Shown here: positions 1 through 7,025 of the stretch, piece after piece
Numbering within the stretch: position 1 is the first letter of the stretch
How the letters are laid out: each line of letters begins with the position of its first letter
Origin: Flavobacterium sp.
GTDB taxonomy: Bacteria > Bacteroidota > Bacteroidia > Flavobacteriales > Flavobacteriaceae
Direction of reading: 5' to 3'
Length of the DNA stretch: 7,025 nucleotides
NCBI GenBank assembly: GCA_003449615.1
Contig: DMHA01000215.1
Span: 1 to 7,025 of the forward strand
Program-made: the position numbers and the translations under genes
Notes under the pieces: generated by a model
What the model was told of the DNA's origin: nothing
The model's database searches: none
What the model saw: the letters and a program-made list of their open reading frames with translations, nothing else

Positions 1-156
1 TATAATTATATGTTAAATAGTTACTAAAACTTAAGATATTTGACTTGTGAAACCTAAAATTAAAACTCCTGCAACTTTAATCAATTTGACAATAAAAAAC
101 AGCATTTTGCAAATAAAAAGGTAAAAATAAACAAAAACGGTTTAAAATAACAATAT

Positions 157-168
157 GAAAACGTTTTC
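157..168. promoter_or_regulatory. Candidate operator: perfect 12-bp palindrome GAAAACGTTTTC
   Basis: GAAAACGTTTTC is its own reverse complement over all 12 bases, in a leader where C and G are scarce. A-rich/T-rich arms around a central CG are typical of LacI-family operators (PurR and CcpA sites have the same core). It lies 124 bp upstream of the SusC-like start and upstream of the best promoter candidate. A weaker CG-centred sequence (AAACGGTTT, 135-143) sits about 23 bp further upstream and could be a second half-strength site. The palindrome is seen directly. Its role as an operator, and the regulator family, are inferred, and no regulator gene is in the window. Confidence 0.4.
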
Positions 169-210
169 TAAATACACATTATTGATTAAATTATGTCGTT
201 GGTTTAAATT

Positions 211-242
211 TTTGTACAGTTGAGAGAATTTATTTTTTTTTG
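211..242 (+). promoter_or_regulatory. Candidate Bacteroidetes-type promoter for the SusC/SusD operon
   Basis: Bacteroidetes primary sigma factor promoters have a -33 TTTG or TTG and a -7 TAnnTTTG, separated by about 17-23 bp. Here TTTG at 211-214 is followed after 20 bp by TTTTTTTG at 235-242, which matches the -7 element at 7 of 8 positions (the A is T). Transcription would then start near 249 and give a leader of about 40 nt. An alternative is TTG at 182-184 with AATTTTTG at 207-214 (22-bp spacer, also one mismatch). Neither is a perfect match, and such AT-rich DNA gives many chance hits. Confidence 0.3.
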
Positions 243-280
243 AAAACATTAACAAATAAATTTACACCATAACTAACAAT

Positions 281-285
281 TAAAA
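281..285 (+). promoter_or_regulatory. TAAAA-type ribosome binding site of the SusC-like gene
   Basis: There is no GGAGG-like sequence before this gene. TAAAA, the sort of A-rich signal used in flavobacterial translation initiation, ends 6 nt before the ATG at 292. A second in-frame ATG lies at 298. The spacing slightly favours 292, but both give a workable signal peptide, so the start is uncertain by two codons. Confidence 0.35.
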
Positions 286-291
286 TTAATA

Positions 292-3200
292 ATGAAAATG
301 AAAAAAATTATTTTAATCTTTATGATTATTTTTACAACGCAAGTAACTCTTGCTCAAGTAAAAACCGTCAAAGGTAATGTAAGTGATGCAAATGGCTTAC
401 CATTACCAATGGCCAATGTTAATGTACAAGGTGAATCCAAAGGAAGTGCCACCGATATCGATGGGAATTTTACCATTCAAGTCGAAAAAGGAAAAACCTT
501 GGTTATCTCTTACGTTGGATTAGAAACTCAAAATGTAGTTGTTGGTGACGAAAGCACTATCAAAGTACAATTGAAAGAAGGTGCCTCGACTGCACTCACC
601 GAAGTGGTGGTTACCTCTCTGGGTATCAAGAAAACTAGAAAATCTTTGACTTATGCTGCACAAGAATTGAAAGGAGAAGATCTTACTAGAGTAAAAGATG
701 CTAACGTTATTAATGCTATTGCGGGTAAAATTGCTGGTGTTGCCGTTACAAGAAGCTCTGGTGGTGTTGGTGGATCTACAAAAGTGGTTATTCGTGGTAA
801 CTCATCTGTATCAAACAGCCAGCCACTTTATGTAATAGATGGTATTCCATTGTTTAATGGGTCTTCATCGCAGCCAAACGAATCTTTTGGTTCAGTAGCT
901 GGTGGTAACCGTGACGGTGGTGACATTATAGGTTTGGTAAATCCAGATGACTATGAAGGCATGACCGTTCTTAAAGGTGCTGCAGCTTGTGCATTATATG
1001 GTACTCAAGGAGCAAATGGAGTTGTGATGTTAACTTCAAAAAAATCGAAAGAAGGAAAGGTTCAAGTAAAAGCTTCTTCAGTATCTACATTTGAGTCAGC
1101 TGCTTATTTGCCCAAATTCCAAAATTCTTACACCGCAAACTCTGGTTCAGATGTAACCTGGGGTGTCGCAGGAGCTTCTAATGATCACGTTAAAGATTTC
1201 TTTAATACAGGTACAACTCAAATTACTGGAGTATCTATGTCAGCTGGTACTGCTATTTCTAGTACAAATTTATCTATAGGAAACACGATTGCATCAGGAA
1301 TAATTTCTGACAATAAATTGAACAGAAACAACTTTGGTATTCGTCAATCAGTTAAATTATTAAATGAAAAATTGACTGTAACTGCCGATGCTAAATATAC
1401 ATCTCAAAATATTGCCAATAGACCAGTAAATGGTTTGTATTTTAATCCAATAACAGGTTTGTATTTGATGCCTAGAGGGAATAATTTTGACACTTACAAA
1501 AATGAATATCAAATATTTAATGAAAGTACTCAAAAATACGATCAAAATTATCCTGTAATTAACGAGATAATTCAAAATCCTAATTGGTTGATTAATAAAG
1601 CGAAATCTGTTGACGAAAACACTTTCTTCAATGGTTCGTTAGCTTTAGATTACAAAATTAATTCTTGGTTGAATGTATCTTCTAGATATAATTACAACAG
1701 AATTACTTCTGATTTTGACAAGAAAATTTTTGCGGGTACTACTCCAGCTCTTGCAGGCTCGACTGGTAGATACATTAATTCGCAATCTTTGAGTACTCAA
1801 AATTATGCAGATTTAATGGCTACAATTAATACAAAAATAAACGAAAATATTACTTTTAATAGTATCATTGGTACTATGGTTACTAAAAACCTTATAAACC
1901 AAAACACTTATTTAGATTCAGGAAAAGGTGCTGGTTTAATTTATACCAACTGGTTTACTTTAGCTAACTTTTCTGATAATTTAACAAATAGTCAATCAAC
2001 TGGTGCTACTGTAGAAAAACAATCCGTTTTTGCTACGGCTAACTTTGGTTATAAAAATTATTTGTTTTTAGATTTATCTGCTCGTAATGACTGGTCTTCT
2101 ACTTTGGTAAACACAGATAATCCGTCTTTCTTTTATCCTTCTGTAGGAGTAACTGCTCTAATTAGCGAAATGGCTACTATGCCAGATTGGATTAACTTCG
2201 GAAAAGTTCGTGCTACTTATGCTCAAGTGGGTAATGATTTACCTGCTTTTGTAACTTCGCCTGTTTCTACAATTGTAGGCGGTCAAATTCAAGCACCAAC
2301 TGTTGGTCCTAGACCAGGAACTTCTTTGAAACCAGAGATGAAATCAGAAATTGAATTGGGAACTGAATGGAGAATGTTTAATAACAGATTAGGATTTGAA
2401 ATTTCTTATTACAAATCACAAACTACAAATCAATATGTTCAGGTTCCAGCTCCTTTGACAAATCCTAATGGGTGGTTAAATTACGGTTTCAATGCAGGAT
2501 CTATTGAAAATAAAGGTATTGAATTAGTTTTGACTGGAAAAATTGTAAAAACTGATAAATTTTCATGGGATTCTACAATAAACTTTTCAAAAAATGAAAA
2601 CACTGTAAAAGAAATTCCAGCAGATTTGGGTGGAAGAATTAATCTTACTGATGGTCAAAATATGAACTATCGATATGCTTTAATTGAAGGAAGACCTTTT
2701 GGTGTGATTGAAGGTAAAAAATTGCAAAGAAATGCTTCGGGTCAATTACTTTTGGATGCATCAGGTAAATTAGTAATAAATAAAGATTACGAAGAAGTTG
2801 GAAATGCCAATCCTGATTTTATGCTTGGTTTTGCTAACGCATTCAAATTTGGTTCTTTCTTTGCAAATGTTTTAATTGACGCAAGAGTAGGTGGTCAAGT
2901 AATGAGTTTAACAGAATCGATGAATGATGCTTATGGTGTTTCAAAAGCTGTTGGAGATGCAGGTGGTGCAACAGGAACTGTTACAATTGATGCTGTTAAA
3001 CCAGATGGAACACCAAATGGAACAACAAAAGTAACTACTTATAATACCAAAGATTATTACACAACTGTTGGAGGTTATGCGGGTGCTACTGGCGAGTATG
3101 TTTATGATGCTACAAATGTAAGTTTAAGAGAAGTTTCTTTAGGATATACTTTCAATGTTAAAAAAATCCCATTTTTACAATCGGCATCATTGTCTGTTAT

Positions 3201-3345
3201 AGCTAGAAATCTTGCTTTTATTTCTAAAAAAGCACCTTTCGATCCTAACGTAGCTTTAAGTACAGGTCAAGGGTTACAAGGTGTTGACATCTATGGTATG
3301 CCATCTACAAGAAGTGTAGGTCTTAATTTAAATGTAACTTTCTAA
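292..3345 (+). CDS. SusC/RagA-family TonB-dependent outer-membrane transporter
   Basis: This 1017-residue protein is the predicted outer-membrane channel that imports oligosaccharides using TonB/ExbBD energy, with the adjacent SusD-like lipoprotein as its lid. Residues 1-21 form a Sec signal peptide (KMKK, a hydrophobic run, probable cleavage after Ala21 in TLA/QV). Residues 26-95 are the carboxypeptidase-D-like regulatory domain common in this family ([21 protein letters not shown]). A TonB-box-like stretch ([10 protein letters not shown], 102-111) leads into the plug domain (about 115-250), which shows [22 protein letters not shown] and [12 protein letters not shown]. The rest is the 22-strand barrel, ending in the usual aromatic outer-membrane sorting residue (NVTF). 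There is no extra N-terminal STN domain, so direct anti-sigma signalling is not indicated. Length is normal for the family and the frame is intact. Family assignment is firm. The substrate is inferred from the downstream amino-sugar enzyme to be chitin-derived or other GlcNAc oligosaccharides. Confidence 0.95.
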   Translation: MKMKKIILIFMIIFTTQVTLAQVKTVKGNVSDANGLPLPMANVNVQGESKGSATDIDGNFTIQVEKGKTLVISYVGLETQNVVVGDESTIKVQLKEGASTALTEVVVTSLGIKKTRKSLTYAAQELKGEDLTRVKDANVINAIAGKIAGVAVTRSSGGVGGSTKVVIRGNSSVSNSQPLYVIDGIPLFNGSSSQPNESFGSVAGGNRDGGDIIGLVNPDDYEGMTVLKGAAACALYGTQGANGVVMLTSKKSKEGKVQVKASSVSTFESAAYLPKFQNSYTANSGSDVTWGVAGASNDHVKDFFNTGTTQITGVSMSAGTAISSTNLSIGNTIASGIISDNKLNRNNFGIRQSVKLLNEKLTVTADAKYTSQNIANRPVNGLYFNPITGLYLMPRGNNFDTYKNEYQIFNESTQKYDQNYPVINEIIQNPNWLINKAKSVDENTFFNGSLALDYKINSWLNVSSRYNYNRITSDFDKKIFAGTTPALAGSTGRYINSQSLSTQNYADLMATINTKINENITFNSIIGTMVTKNLINQNTYLDSGKGAGLIYTNWFTLANFSDNLTNSQSTGATVEKQSVFATANFGYKNYLFLDLSARNDWSSTLVNTDNPSFFYPSVGVTALISEMATMPDWINFGKVRATYAQVGNDLPAFVTSPVSTIVGGQIQAPTVGPRPGTSLKPEMKSEIELGTEWRMFNNRLGFEISYYKSQTTNQYVQVPAPLTNPNGWLNYGFNAGSIENKGIELVLTGKIVKTDKFSWDSTINFSKNENTVKEIPADLGGRINLTDGQNMNYRYALIEGRPFGVIEGKKLQRNASGQLLLDASGKLVINKDYEEVGNANPDFMLGFANAFKFGSFFANVLIDARVGGQVMSLTESMNDAYGVSKAVGDAGGATGTVTIDAVKPDGTPNGTTKVTTYNTKDYYTTVGGYAGATGEYVYDATNVSLREVSLGYTFNVKKIPFLQSASLSVIARNLAFISKKAPFDPNVALSTGQGLQGVDIYGMPSTRSVGLNLNVTF

Positions 3346-3356
3346 TTAAAAAAATC

Positions 3357-4925
3357 ATGAAAATAAAATCAATAAGAAATGTAGCTTTGGGGTTGTCGTT
3401 AATGGCAGCGGTAAGTTGTACATCAGATTTCGAAAAAATAAATACAAATCCACAGGGAGCAAATGATAAAGAAACTGCTCAAGATTTTGGAAATGTGAGA
3501 GGTCCTTTAAAAGTGATGTTTGTTAATATTTTGGTACAAATGCCAGAATGGTGGTACCAAGTACAACAAAACTTACAAGGAGATATATGGTCAGGATATA
3601 TGGCCACAGGTACAGCTTTTGCTGGAGGGTCTAATAATACTACCTACAATTTAATTGACGGTTGGAATGGATTTGCTTGGGCATCTGCCTATACATCTGA
3701 AATGGCGAACTTTTCTAAAGTGGAAACTTTAACTAAAGGTAAATATGATGATGTTTATGCAATGTCTTTAGTTTTGAAAGTTGAGGCTATGCATAGAGTA
3801 ACTGACATCTACGGACCAATTGTTTATTCTAAATTTGGTACTACAGATTCCACTATTGGTTATGACTCCCAAGAAGAAGTTTATACTAAGATGTTCTCCG
3901 AATTAGATTTTGCCGTTACTGAATTATCTAAACAAGCAGATGCAAACGTTAAAAATTTATCTAAAGTAGATTTATCAACTTATGCAGGTAGTTTTGAAAA
4001 GTGGACCAGATTTGCAAATTCATTACGTTTGCGTTTAGCTACTCGTTTGTCAAAAGTAAATCCAACTCTTGCAAAAGCGGAAGCTCAAAAAGCTTTAACT
4101 CAAAAATATGGTGTAATTACAAATGCAGCTGATTCATTTGCTTATGTTTCTCAAACACCAAATGCCATTAAAACAATAAGTGCAGGTTGGCATGATATAT
4201 TAATGTCAGCAGATATGGAATCTATTATGGGTGGATATAATGACCCACGTATCGGTAAATTTTTTGCTCCTTCAAAGGACTTTCCAGGTCAATATAAAGG
4301 AGTACGTACTGGAATCGAAATTAATGCAAAATCAGATCATGAAGGATTTTCTTTAATTGGTAGTGTAGGTGAATCAAATACAATTACATTTATGACTGCT
4401 GCAGAAGTATATTTTTTAAGAGCTGAAGCTGCTTTAAGAGGTTGGGATGCTGGTTCTGCACAAACGTACTATGAAGCTGGAATTGCTGCTTCATTTACAC
4501 AACATGGTGTGTCAGATGCGGCTTATATTACTGACAATGTGAAAACTGCCAAAGCGTATGTAGATCCAAATTTCCCAGTAAATAATTCAGCAGCTGTAAA
4601 TAATGTAACTGTTGCTTGGGATGGTGCTGCTTCGAATGAAGTAAAATTGCAAAAAATTATCACTCAAAAATGGATTGCTAATTTCCCTGAAGGACAAGAA
4701 GCTTGGTCAGAATACAGAAGAACGGGTTATCCAAAATTATTTCCAGTACTAAAAAACACAAGTGGAGGTACAATAACCACACAATACGGTGTAAGAAGAG
4801 TTAACTTCGTACAATCAGAAAAAGATGGAAACCCAGGTGGTATTCTTACTGCCCTTGCTAAACTTGGAGGACCAGACAACGGAGGAACAAGACTTTGGTG
4901 GGATACTACTGGGCCTAATTTCTAA
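3357..4925 (+). CDS. SusD/RagB-family surface glycan-binding lipoprotein
   Basis: The product (522 residues) is the predicted cell-surface glycan-binding partner that caps the SusC-like transporter. Residues 1-20 are a lipoprotein signal peptide with the lipobox AVSC, giving lipid-modified Cys21. SusD-family signatures follow: the early FEKINTNPQG (25-34), TDIYGPIVYSKFG (149-161), the helical LRLRLATRLSKVNP (223-236), the TPR-like helix AAEVYFLRAEAALRGW (348-363), the QKWIANFPEGQEAWSEYRRTG region (437-457), and a C-terminal TRLWWDT (511-517). The opening and closing motifs suggest the SusD-like Pfam subfamilies rather than the classical starch SusD. Aromatic clusters such as EWWYQ (64-68) are candidates for sugar stacking, but no binding site can be placed from sequence alone. 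The gene starts 11 bp after the transporter stop, with TTAAAAAAA just before the ATG, so the two are almost certainly cotranscribed. Confidence 0.94.
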   Translation: MKIKSIRNVALGLSLMAAVSCTSDFEKINTNPQGANDKETAQDFGNVRGPLKVMFVNILVQMPEWWYQVQQNLQGDIWSGYMATGTAFAGGSNNTTYNLIDGWNGFAWASAYTSEMANFSKVETLTKGKYDDVYAMSLVLKVEAMHRVTDIYGPIVYSKFGTTDSTIGYDSQEEVYTKMFSELDFAVTELSKQADANVKNLSKVDLSTYAGSFEKWTRFANSLRLRLATRLSKVNPTLAKAEAQKALTQKYGVITNAADSFAYVSQTPNAIKTISAGWHDILMSADMESIMGGYNDPRIGKFFAPSKDFPGQYKGVRTGIEINAKSDHEGFSLIGSVGESNTITFMTAAEVYFLRAEAALRGWDAGSAQTYYEAGIAASFTQHGVSDAAYITDNVKTAKAYVDPNFPVNNSAAVNNVTVAWDGAASNEVKLQKIITQKWIANFPEGQEAWSEYRRTGYPKLFPVLKNTSGGTITTQYGVRRVNFVQSEKDGNPGGILTALAKLGGPDNGGTRLWWDTTGPNF

Positions 4926-4954
4926 AAAAAACAAAAATTGAATTAGTTAATTTT

Positions 4955-4991
4955 AATGGTATAAGTAATTCGTTGCTTATACCATTTTTTT
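4955..4991 (+). terminator. Intrinsic terminator after the SusC/SusD pair
   Basis: Bases 4955-4968 (AATGGTATAAGTAA) pair with 4973-4986 (TTGCTTATACCATT) in an uninterrupted 14-bp stem with one G-T wobble (4966/4975). The 4-nt loop is TTCG, and the 3' side runs into seven T residues (4985-4991). This is a textbook rho-independent terminator 29 bp after the SusD-like stop codon. It should end or attenuate the transporter transcript before the downstream enzyme gene. The outer arm (AATGG/CCATT) followed by T on the 3' side suits termination on the + strand. The 5' flank has TTTT rather than a long A tract, so bidirectional action is unlikely. Confidence 0.88.
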
Positions 4992-5005
4992 AAAAAATAA
5001 GTTTC
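4973..5005 (+). promoter_or_regulatory. Weak candidate promoter for the NagB/PIG-L gene
   Basis: TAAGTTTC at 4998-5005 matches the Bacteroidetes -7 consensus TAnnTTTG at 7 of 8 conserved or free positions, the final G being C. A TTG at 4973-4975 lies 22 bp upstream, inside the 3' arm of the terminator stem. If used, transcription would start close to 5012 and give a leader of about 20 nt. The match is imperfect and may be chance in AT-rich DNA. Read-through from the transporter genes is the alternative way to express the enzyme. Confidence 0.22.
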
Positions 5006-5032
5006 TGCAAATTATTACAAAAAAAAAACAAA

Positions 5033-6970
5033 ATGAAAAGTGCTTTAGAAATTAGACCTGAAATTAGCTATAAAAGCCCAGGTAAATTTGAAGAAACCCG
5101 ATTTGAGAAAATCCATAACGAAATTTTCAAAAATTCGGCCGAAGCTTCTATAATTGTGGCACAGGAAATCGCACAATTAATCAAATCGAAACAAGCAAAA
5201 AATAAGCCTTGCGTGTTGGGCTTGGCAACGGGTTCCTCACCAATCAAAGTGTATGAAGAATTGGTACGAATGCACAAAGAAGAAGACCTTAGTTTTAGCA
5301 ATGTAATCACTTTCAACTTGGATGAATACTATCCGATGACCAAGGAAAACAACCAAAGCTATTTCCATTTTATGCACCAACATCTTTTCAATCACATTGA
5401 TATTAACCCTGAAAACGTTAATATTCCAGATGGAACAGTAGCTTTTGAAAATCTAAATCAATATTGCATTGATTATGAAATGAAAATTAAAGAGGCTGGA
5501 GGATTAGATTTCCAATTATTAGGAATCGGTCGAACTGGTCACGTAGGATTTAATGAACCCGGTTCTCACATCAATTCAGGAACTCGAATTATCACTTTAG
5601 ACCACATTACCAGAGTGGATGCATCTTCAGATTTTAATGGCATCGATGGTGTTCCCAAAAGAGCCATTACAATGGGAGTTTCGACAATCCTTCGCTCCAA
5701 AAGAATCGTATTAATGGCTTGGGGTCAAAACAAAGCCGATATCATAAAAAGAACAATACAAGGCGAAATTAGCTCCGAAGTTCCAGCAACATTTTTGCAA
5801 AATCACAGCAACGCCTCTTTTATATTAGATCAATCCGCAGCGTCAGAATTAACACGATACAAAACGCCGTGGCTAGTTGGCGAATGTGTTTGGACTCAGG
5901 AATTAAAAAGTAAAGCCATAGTTTGGCTCTGCCAAAAAACAAATCAAGCCATATTAAAACTTACCGATAGAGATTACAACAACAACGGAATGTCGGATCT
6001 TTTGGCTTCAGGAGGCTCGGCTTATGATTTGAATATCAATATGTTCAACGTCTTGCAACACACCATTACTGGTTGGCCAGGAGGAAAACCCAACACCGAT
6101 GACAGTCATAGACCAGAAAGAGCCAATCCTGCCAAAAAAAGAGTAATCCTTTTTAGTCCACATCCCGATGATGATGTGATTTCAATGGGAGGCACTTTTT
6201 CAAAATTAATCAAGCAAGGACACGACGTCCACGTAGTGTATCAAACCTCAGGAAACATAGCTGTTACAGATGATGAAGCATTAAAATTTGCCGAAGTCTG
6301 TAACGATTTTATAGGAGAAGAAAAAAGCAATATCAATTTTCAAGTGGCAATTGATTTTTTAAACAATAAAAAAGAAAATGAAGTTGATTCCTTGGAAGTT
6401 CGAAAATTAAAAGGACTTATCCGCCGACGTGAATCTTATGCTGCCGTGAGATACATTGGATTGAAAGATGAAAATACTCATTTCTTGGACTTGCCATTTT
6501 ATGAAACAGGACAAGTAAAGAAAAACCCCATTGGACAAGAAGACATCGATATTGTCGCTGCTATTATTGAAAAAATAAAACCGCATCAAATATTTGCCGC
6601 TGGCGATTTGGCTGATCCACACGGAACCCACGAAGTTTGCCTAAACGCCATTTTTGCAGCTTTGAAAAAACTAAAACCAAAAGCGTTTATGGACGAATGC
6701 TGGTTGTGGTTGTACCGAGGTGCTTGGCACGAATGGGATTTGCACGAAATTGATATGGCAGTTCCATTGAGTCCCGACGAAGTTACAATCAAAAGGCATG
6801 CTATTTTATACCATCAATCCCAAAAAGACCGTGTAATGTTTCAAGGAAATGATTCCAGAGAATTTTGGGTTAGAGCCGAAGACCGCAACAAGAATACAGC
6901 AAAATTGTATGATGATTTAGGTCTTGCCGAATATGAAGCTATCGAAGCTTTCAAACGTTTTGATTATTAA
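5033..6970 (+). CDS. nagB: Fusion of glucosamine-6-phosphate deaminase (NagB) and PIG-L/LmbE deacetylase
   Basis: This is a cytoplasmic 645-residue protein with no signal peptide. E. coli NagB is about 266 residues, so it is more than twice the usual length. Residues about 20-272 are a NagB domain: phosphate-binding loop LGLATGSSP (62-70), FNLDEYY with the general base Asp97 (E. coli Asp72), and GIGRTGHVGFNEPGS (164-178) with His170 and Glu175 (E. coli His143 and Glu148). Thr168 replaces E. coli Asp141. Residues about 274-366 form a linker region of unknown role (WPGGKPN at 348-354). Residues about 368-610 are a PIG-L/LmbE deacetylase domain with the metal motif SPHPDDD (375-381; His377, Asp380 ligands, Asp379 base) and DPHGTHE (528-534; His530, His533). 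Expected activity is GlcN6P to fructose-6-phosphate plus ammonia. The deacetylase half may act on GlcNAc-6-phosphate or a related amino sugar, which is inference. The start is an ATG after a ten-A run (5019-5028). Similar fusions occur elsewhere in Bacteroidetes, from memory. Confidence 0.92.
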   Translation: MKSALEIRPEISYKSPGKFEETRFEKIHNEIFKNSAEASIIVAQEIAQLIKSKQAKNKPCVLGLATGSSPIKVYEELVRMHKEEDLSFSNVITFNLDEYYPMTKENNQSYFHFMHQHLFNHIDINPENVNIPDGTVAFENLNQYCIDYEMKIKEAGGLDFQLLGIGRTGHVGFNEPGSHINSGTRIITLDHITRVDASSDFNGIDGVPKRAITMGVSTILRSKRIVLMAWGQNKADIIKRTIQGEISSEVPATFLQNHSNASFILDQSAASELTRYKTPWLVGECVWTQELKSKAIVWLCQKTNQAILKLTDRDYNNNGMSDLLASGGSAYDLNINMFNVLQHTITGWPGGKPNTDDSHRPERANPAKKRVILFSPHPDDDVISMGGTFSKLIKQGHDVHVVYQTSGNIAVTDDEALKFAEVCNDFIGEEKSNINFQVAIDFLNNKKENEVDSLEVRKLKGLIRRRESYAAVRYIGLKDENTHFLDLPFYETGQVKKNPIGQEDIDIVAAIIEKIKPHQIFAAGDLADPHGTHEVCLNAIFAALKKLKPKAFMDECWLWLYRGAWHEWDLHEIDMAVPLSPDEVTIKRHAILYHQSQKDRVMFQGNDSREFWVRAEDRNKNTAKLYDDLGLAEYEAIEAFKRFDY

Positions 6971-7005
6971 AGAAAATCAAAAGATAAACAATTAATTATC
7001 TATAC

Positions 7006-7025
7006 ATGAAATACATTTTCATCTT
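7006..7025 (+). CDS. Start of a truncated gene, probable exported protein
   Basis: An ATG 35 bp after the fusion-gene stop opens a frame reading MKYIFI before the window ends. A Lys followed by hydrophobic residues is how a signal peptide begins, and the short gap with no terminator suggests cotranscription with the fusion gene. In chitin-type loci a secreted or periplasmic beta-N-acetylhexosaminidase or chitinase would fit this position, but six codons cannot identify it. Confidence 0.5.

Noticed and set aside
81..88. TCAATTTG as a -7 promoter element in the far leader
   Set aside because: There is one mismatch, and no TTG lies at the required 17-23 bp upstream. The nearest, at 45-47, is 33 bp away.
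1..291. Possible small gene, riboswitch or sRNA in the leader
   Set aside because: No frame of useful length with a start signal, no stable GC-containing hairpins and no recognisable riboswitch core were seen. Only the palindrome and promoter-like motifs stand out.
1360..1575. Minus-strand reading frame of 71 codons inside the SusC-like gene
   Set aside because: It lies fully inside a clearly coding, intact family member on the other strand, and its translation is the hydrophobic, Ile-rich sequence expected from antisense AT-rich DNA.
5068..5316. Minus-strand reading frame of 82 codons over the NagB domain
   Set aside because: It is antisense to the conserved NagB domain, with no recognisable motif and no separate translation signal, so it is a shadow frame.
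6407..6792. Two overlapping minus-strand frames (74 and 68 codons) over the PIG-L domain
   Set aside because: Both are antisense to conserved deacetylase motifs, overlap each other, and resemble no known protein.
6982..7001. Inverted repeat AGATAA...TTATCT between the fusion gene and the next gene
   Set aside because: The arms are only 6 bp and AT-rich, the loop is 8 nt, and no T tract follows. It is too weak for a terminator and likely chance.
1..7025. CRISPR array, tRNA/rRNA, insertion sequence or prophage elements
   Set aside because: No regularly spaced repeats, RNA gene signatures, transposase motifs or terminal inverted repeats were found. The window is almost fully filled by three intact genes.

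Overview
The window looks like part of a polysaccharide utilization locus (PUL) from a member of the Bacteroidetes, most likely Flavobacterium or a close relative. The DNA is AT-rich, start codons are preceded by A-rich leaders rather than Shine-Dalgarno sequences, and the gene content is typical of the phylum: a SusC-type TonB-dependent transporter, a SusD-type surface lipoprotein, and a large two-domain NagB/PIG-L sugar enzyme. All complete genes are on the + strand.

Layout: positions 1-291 are an AT-rich leader with no convincing gene. It holds a perfect 12-bp palindrome (157-168) that resembles a LacI-family operator and weak matches to the Bacteroidetes promoter. The SusC-like gene (292-3345) and SusD-like gene (3357-4925) are 11 bp apart and should be cotranscribed. 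A strong intrinsic terminator (14-bp stem, TTCG loop, T tract; 4955-4991) follows. The NagB/PIG-L fusion gene (5033-6970) comes next, and 35 bp later a new reading frame begins (from 7006) and runs off the window with what looks like the start of a signal peptide.

Working model: the SusC/SusD pair captures and imports an amino-sugar oligosaccharide across the outer membrane. After hydrolysis and phosphorylation by enzymes outside the window, the cytoplasmic fusion protein could deacetylate and deaminate the GlcNAc units into central metabolism. This fits chitin or another GlcNAc-containing glycan. From memory, the gene order resembles the chitin utilization locus of Flavobacterium johnsoniae, which also has SusC/D pairs beside a glucosamine-6-phosphate deaminase gene and glycoside hydrolase genes, but this was not checked by alignment. 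The window is therefore mostly a recognisable PUL segment. The least explained part is the fusion enzyme: its deaminase half lacks one classical catalytic aspartate, and its deacetylase half has no assigned substrate.
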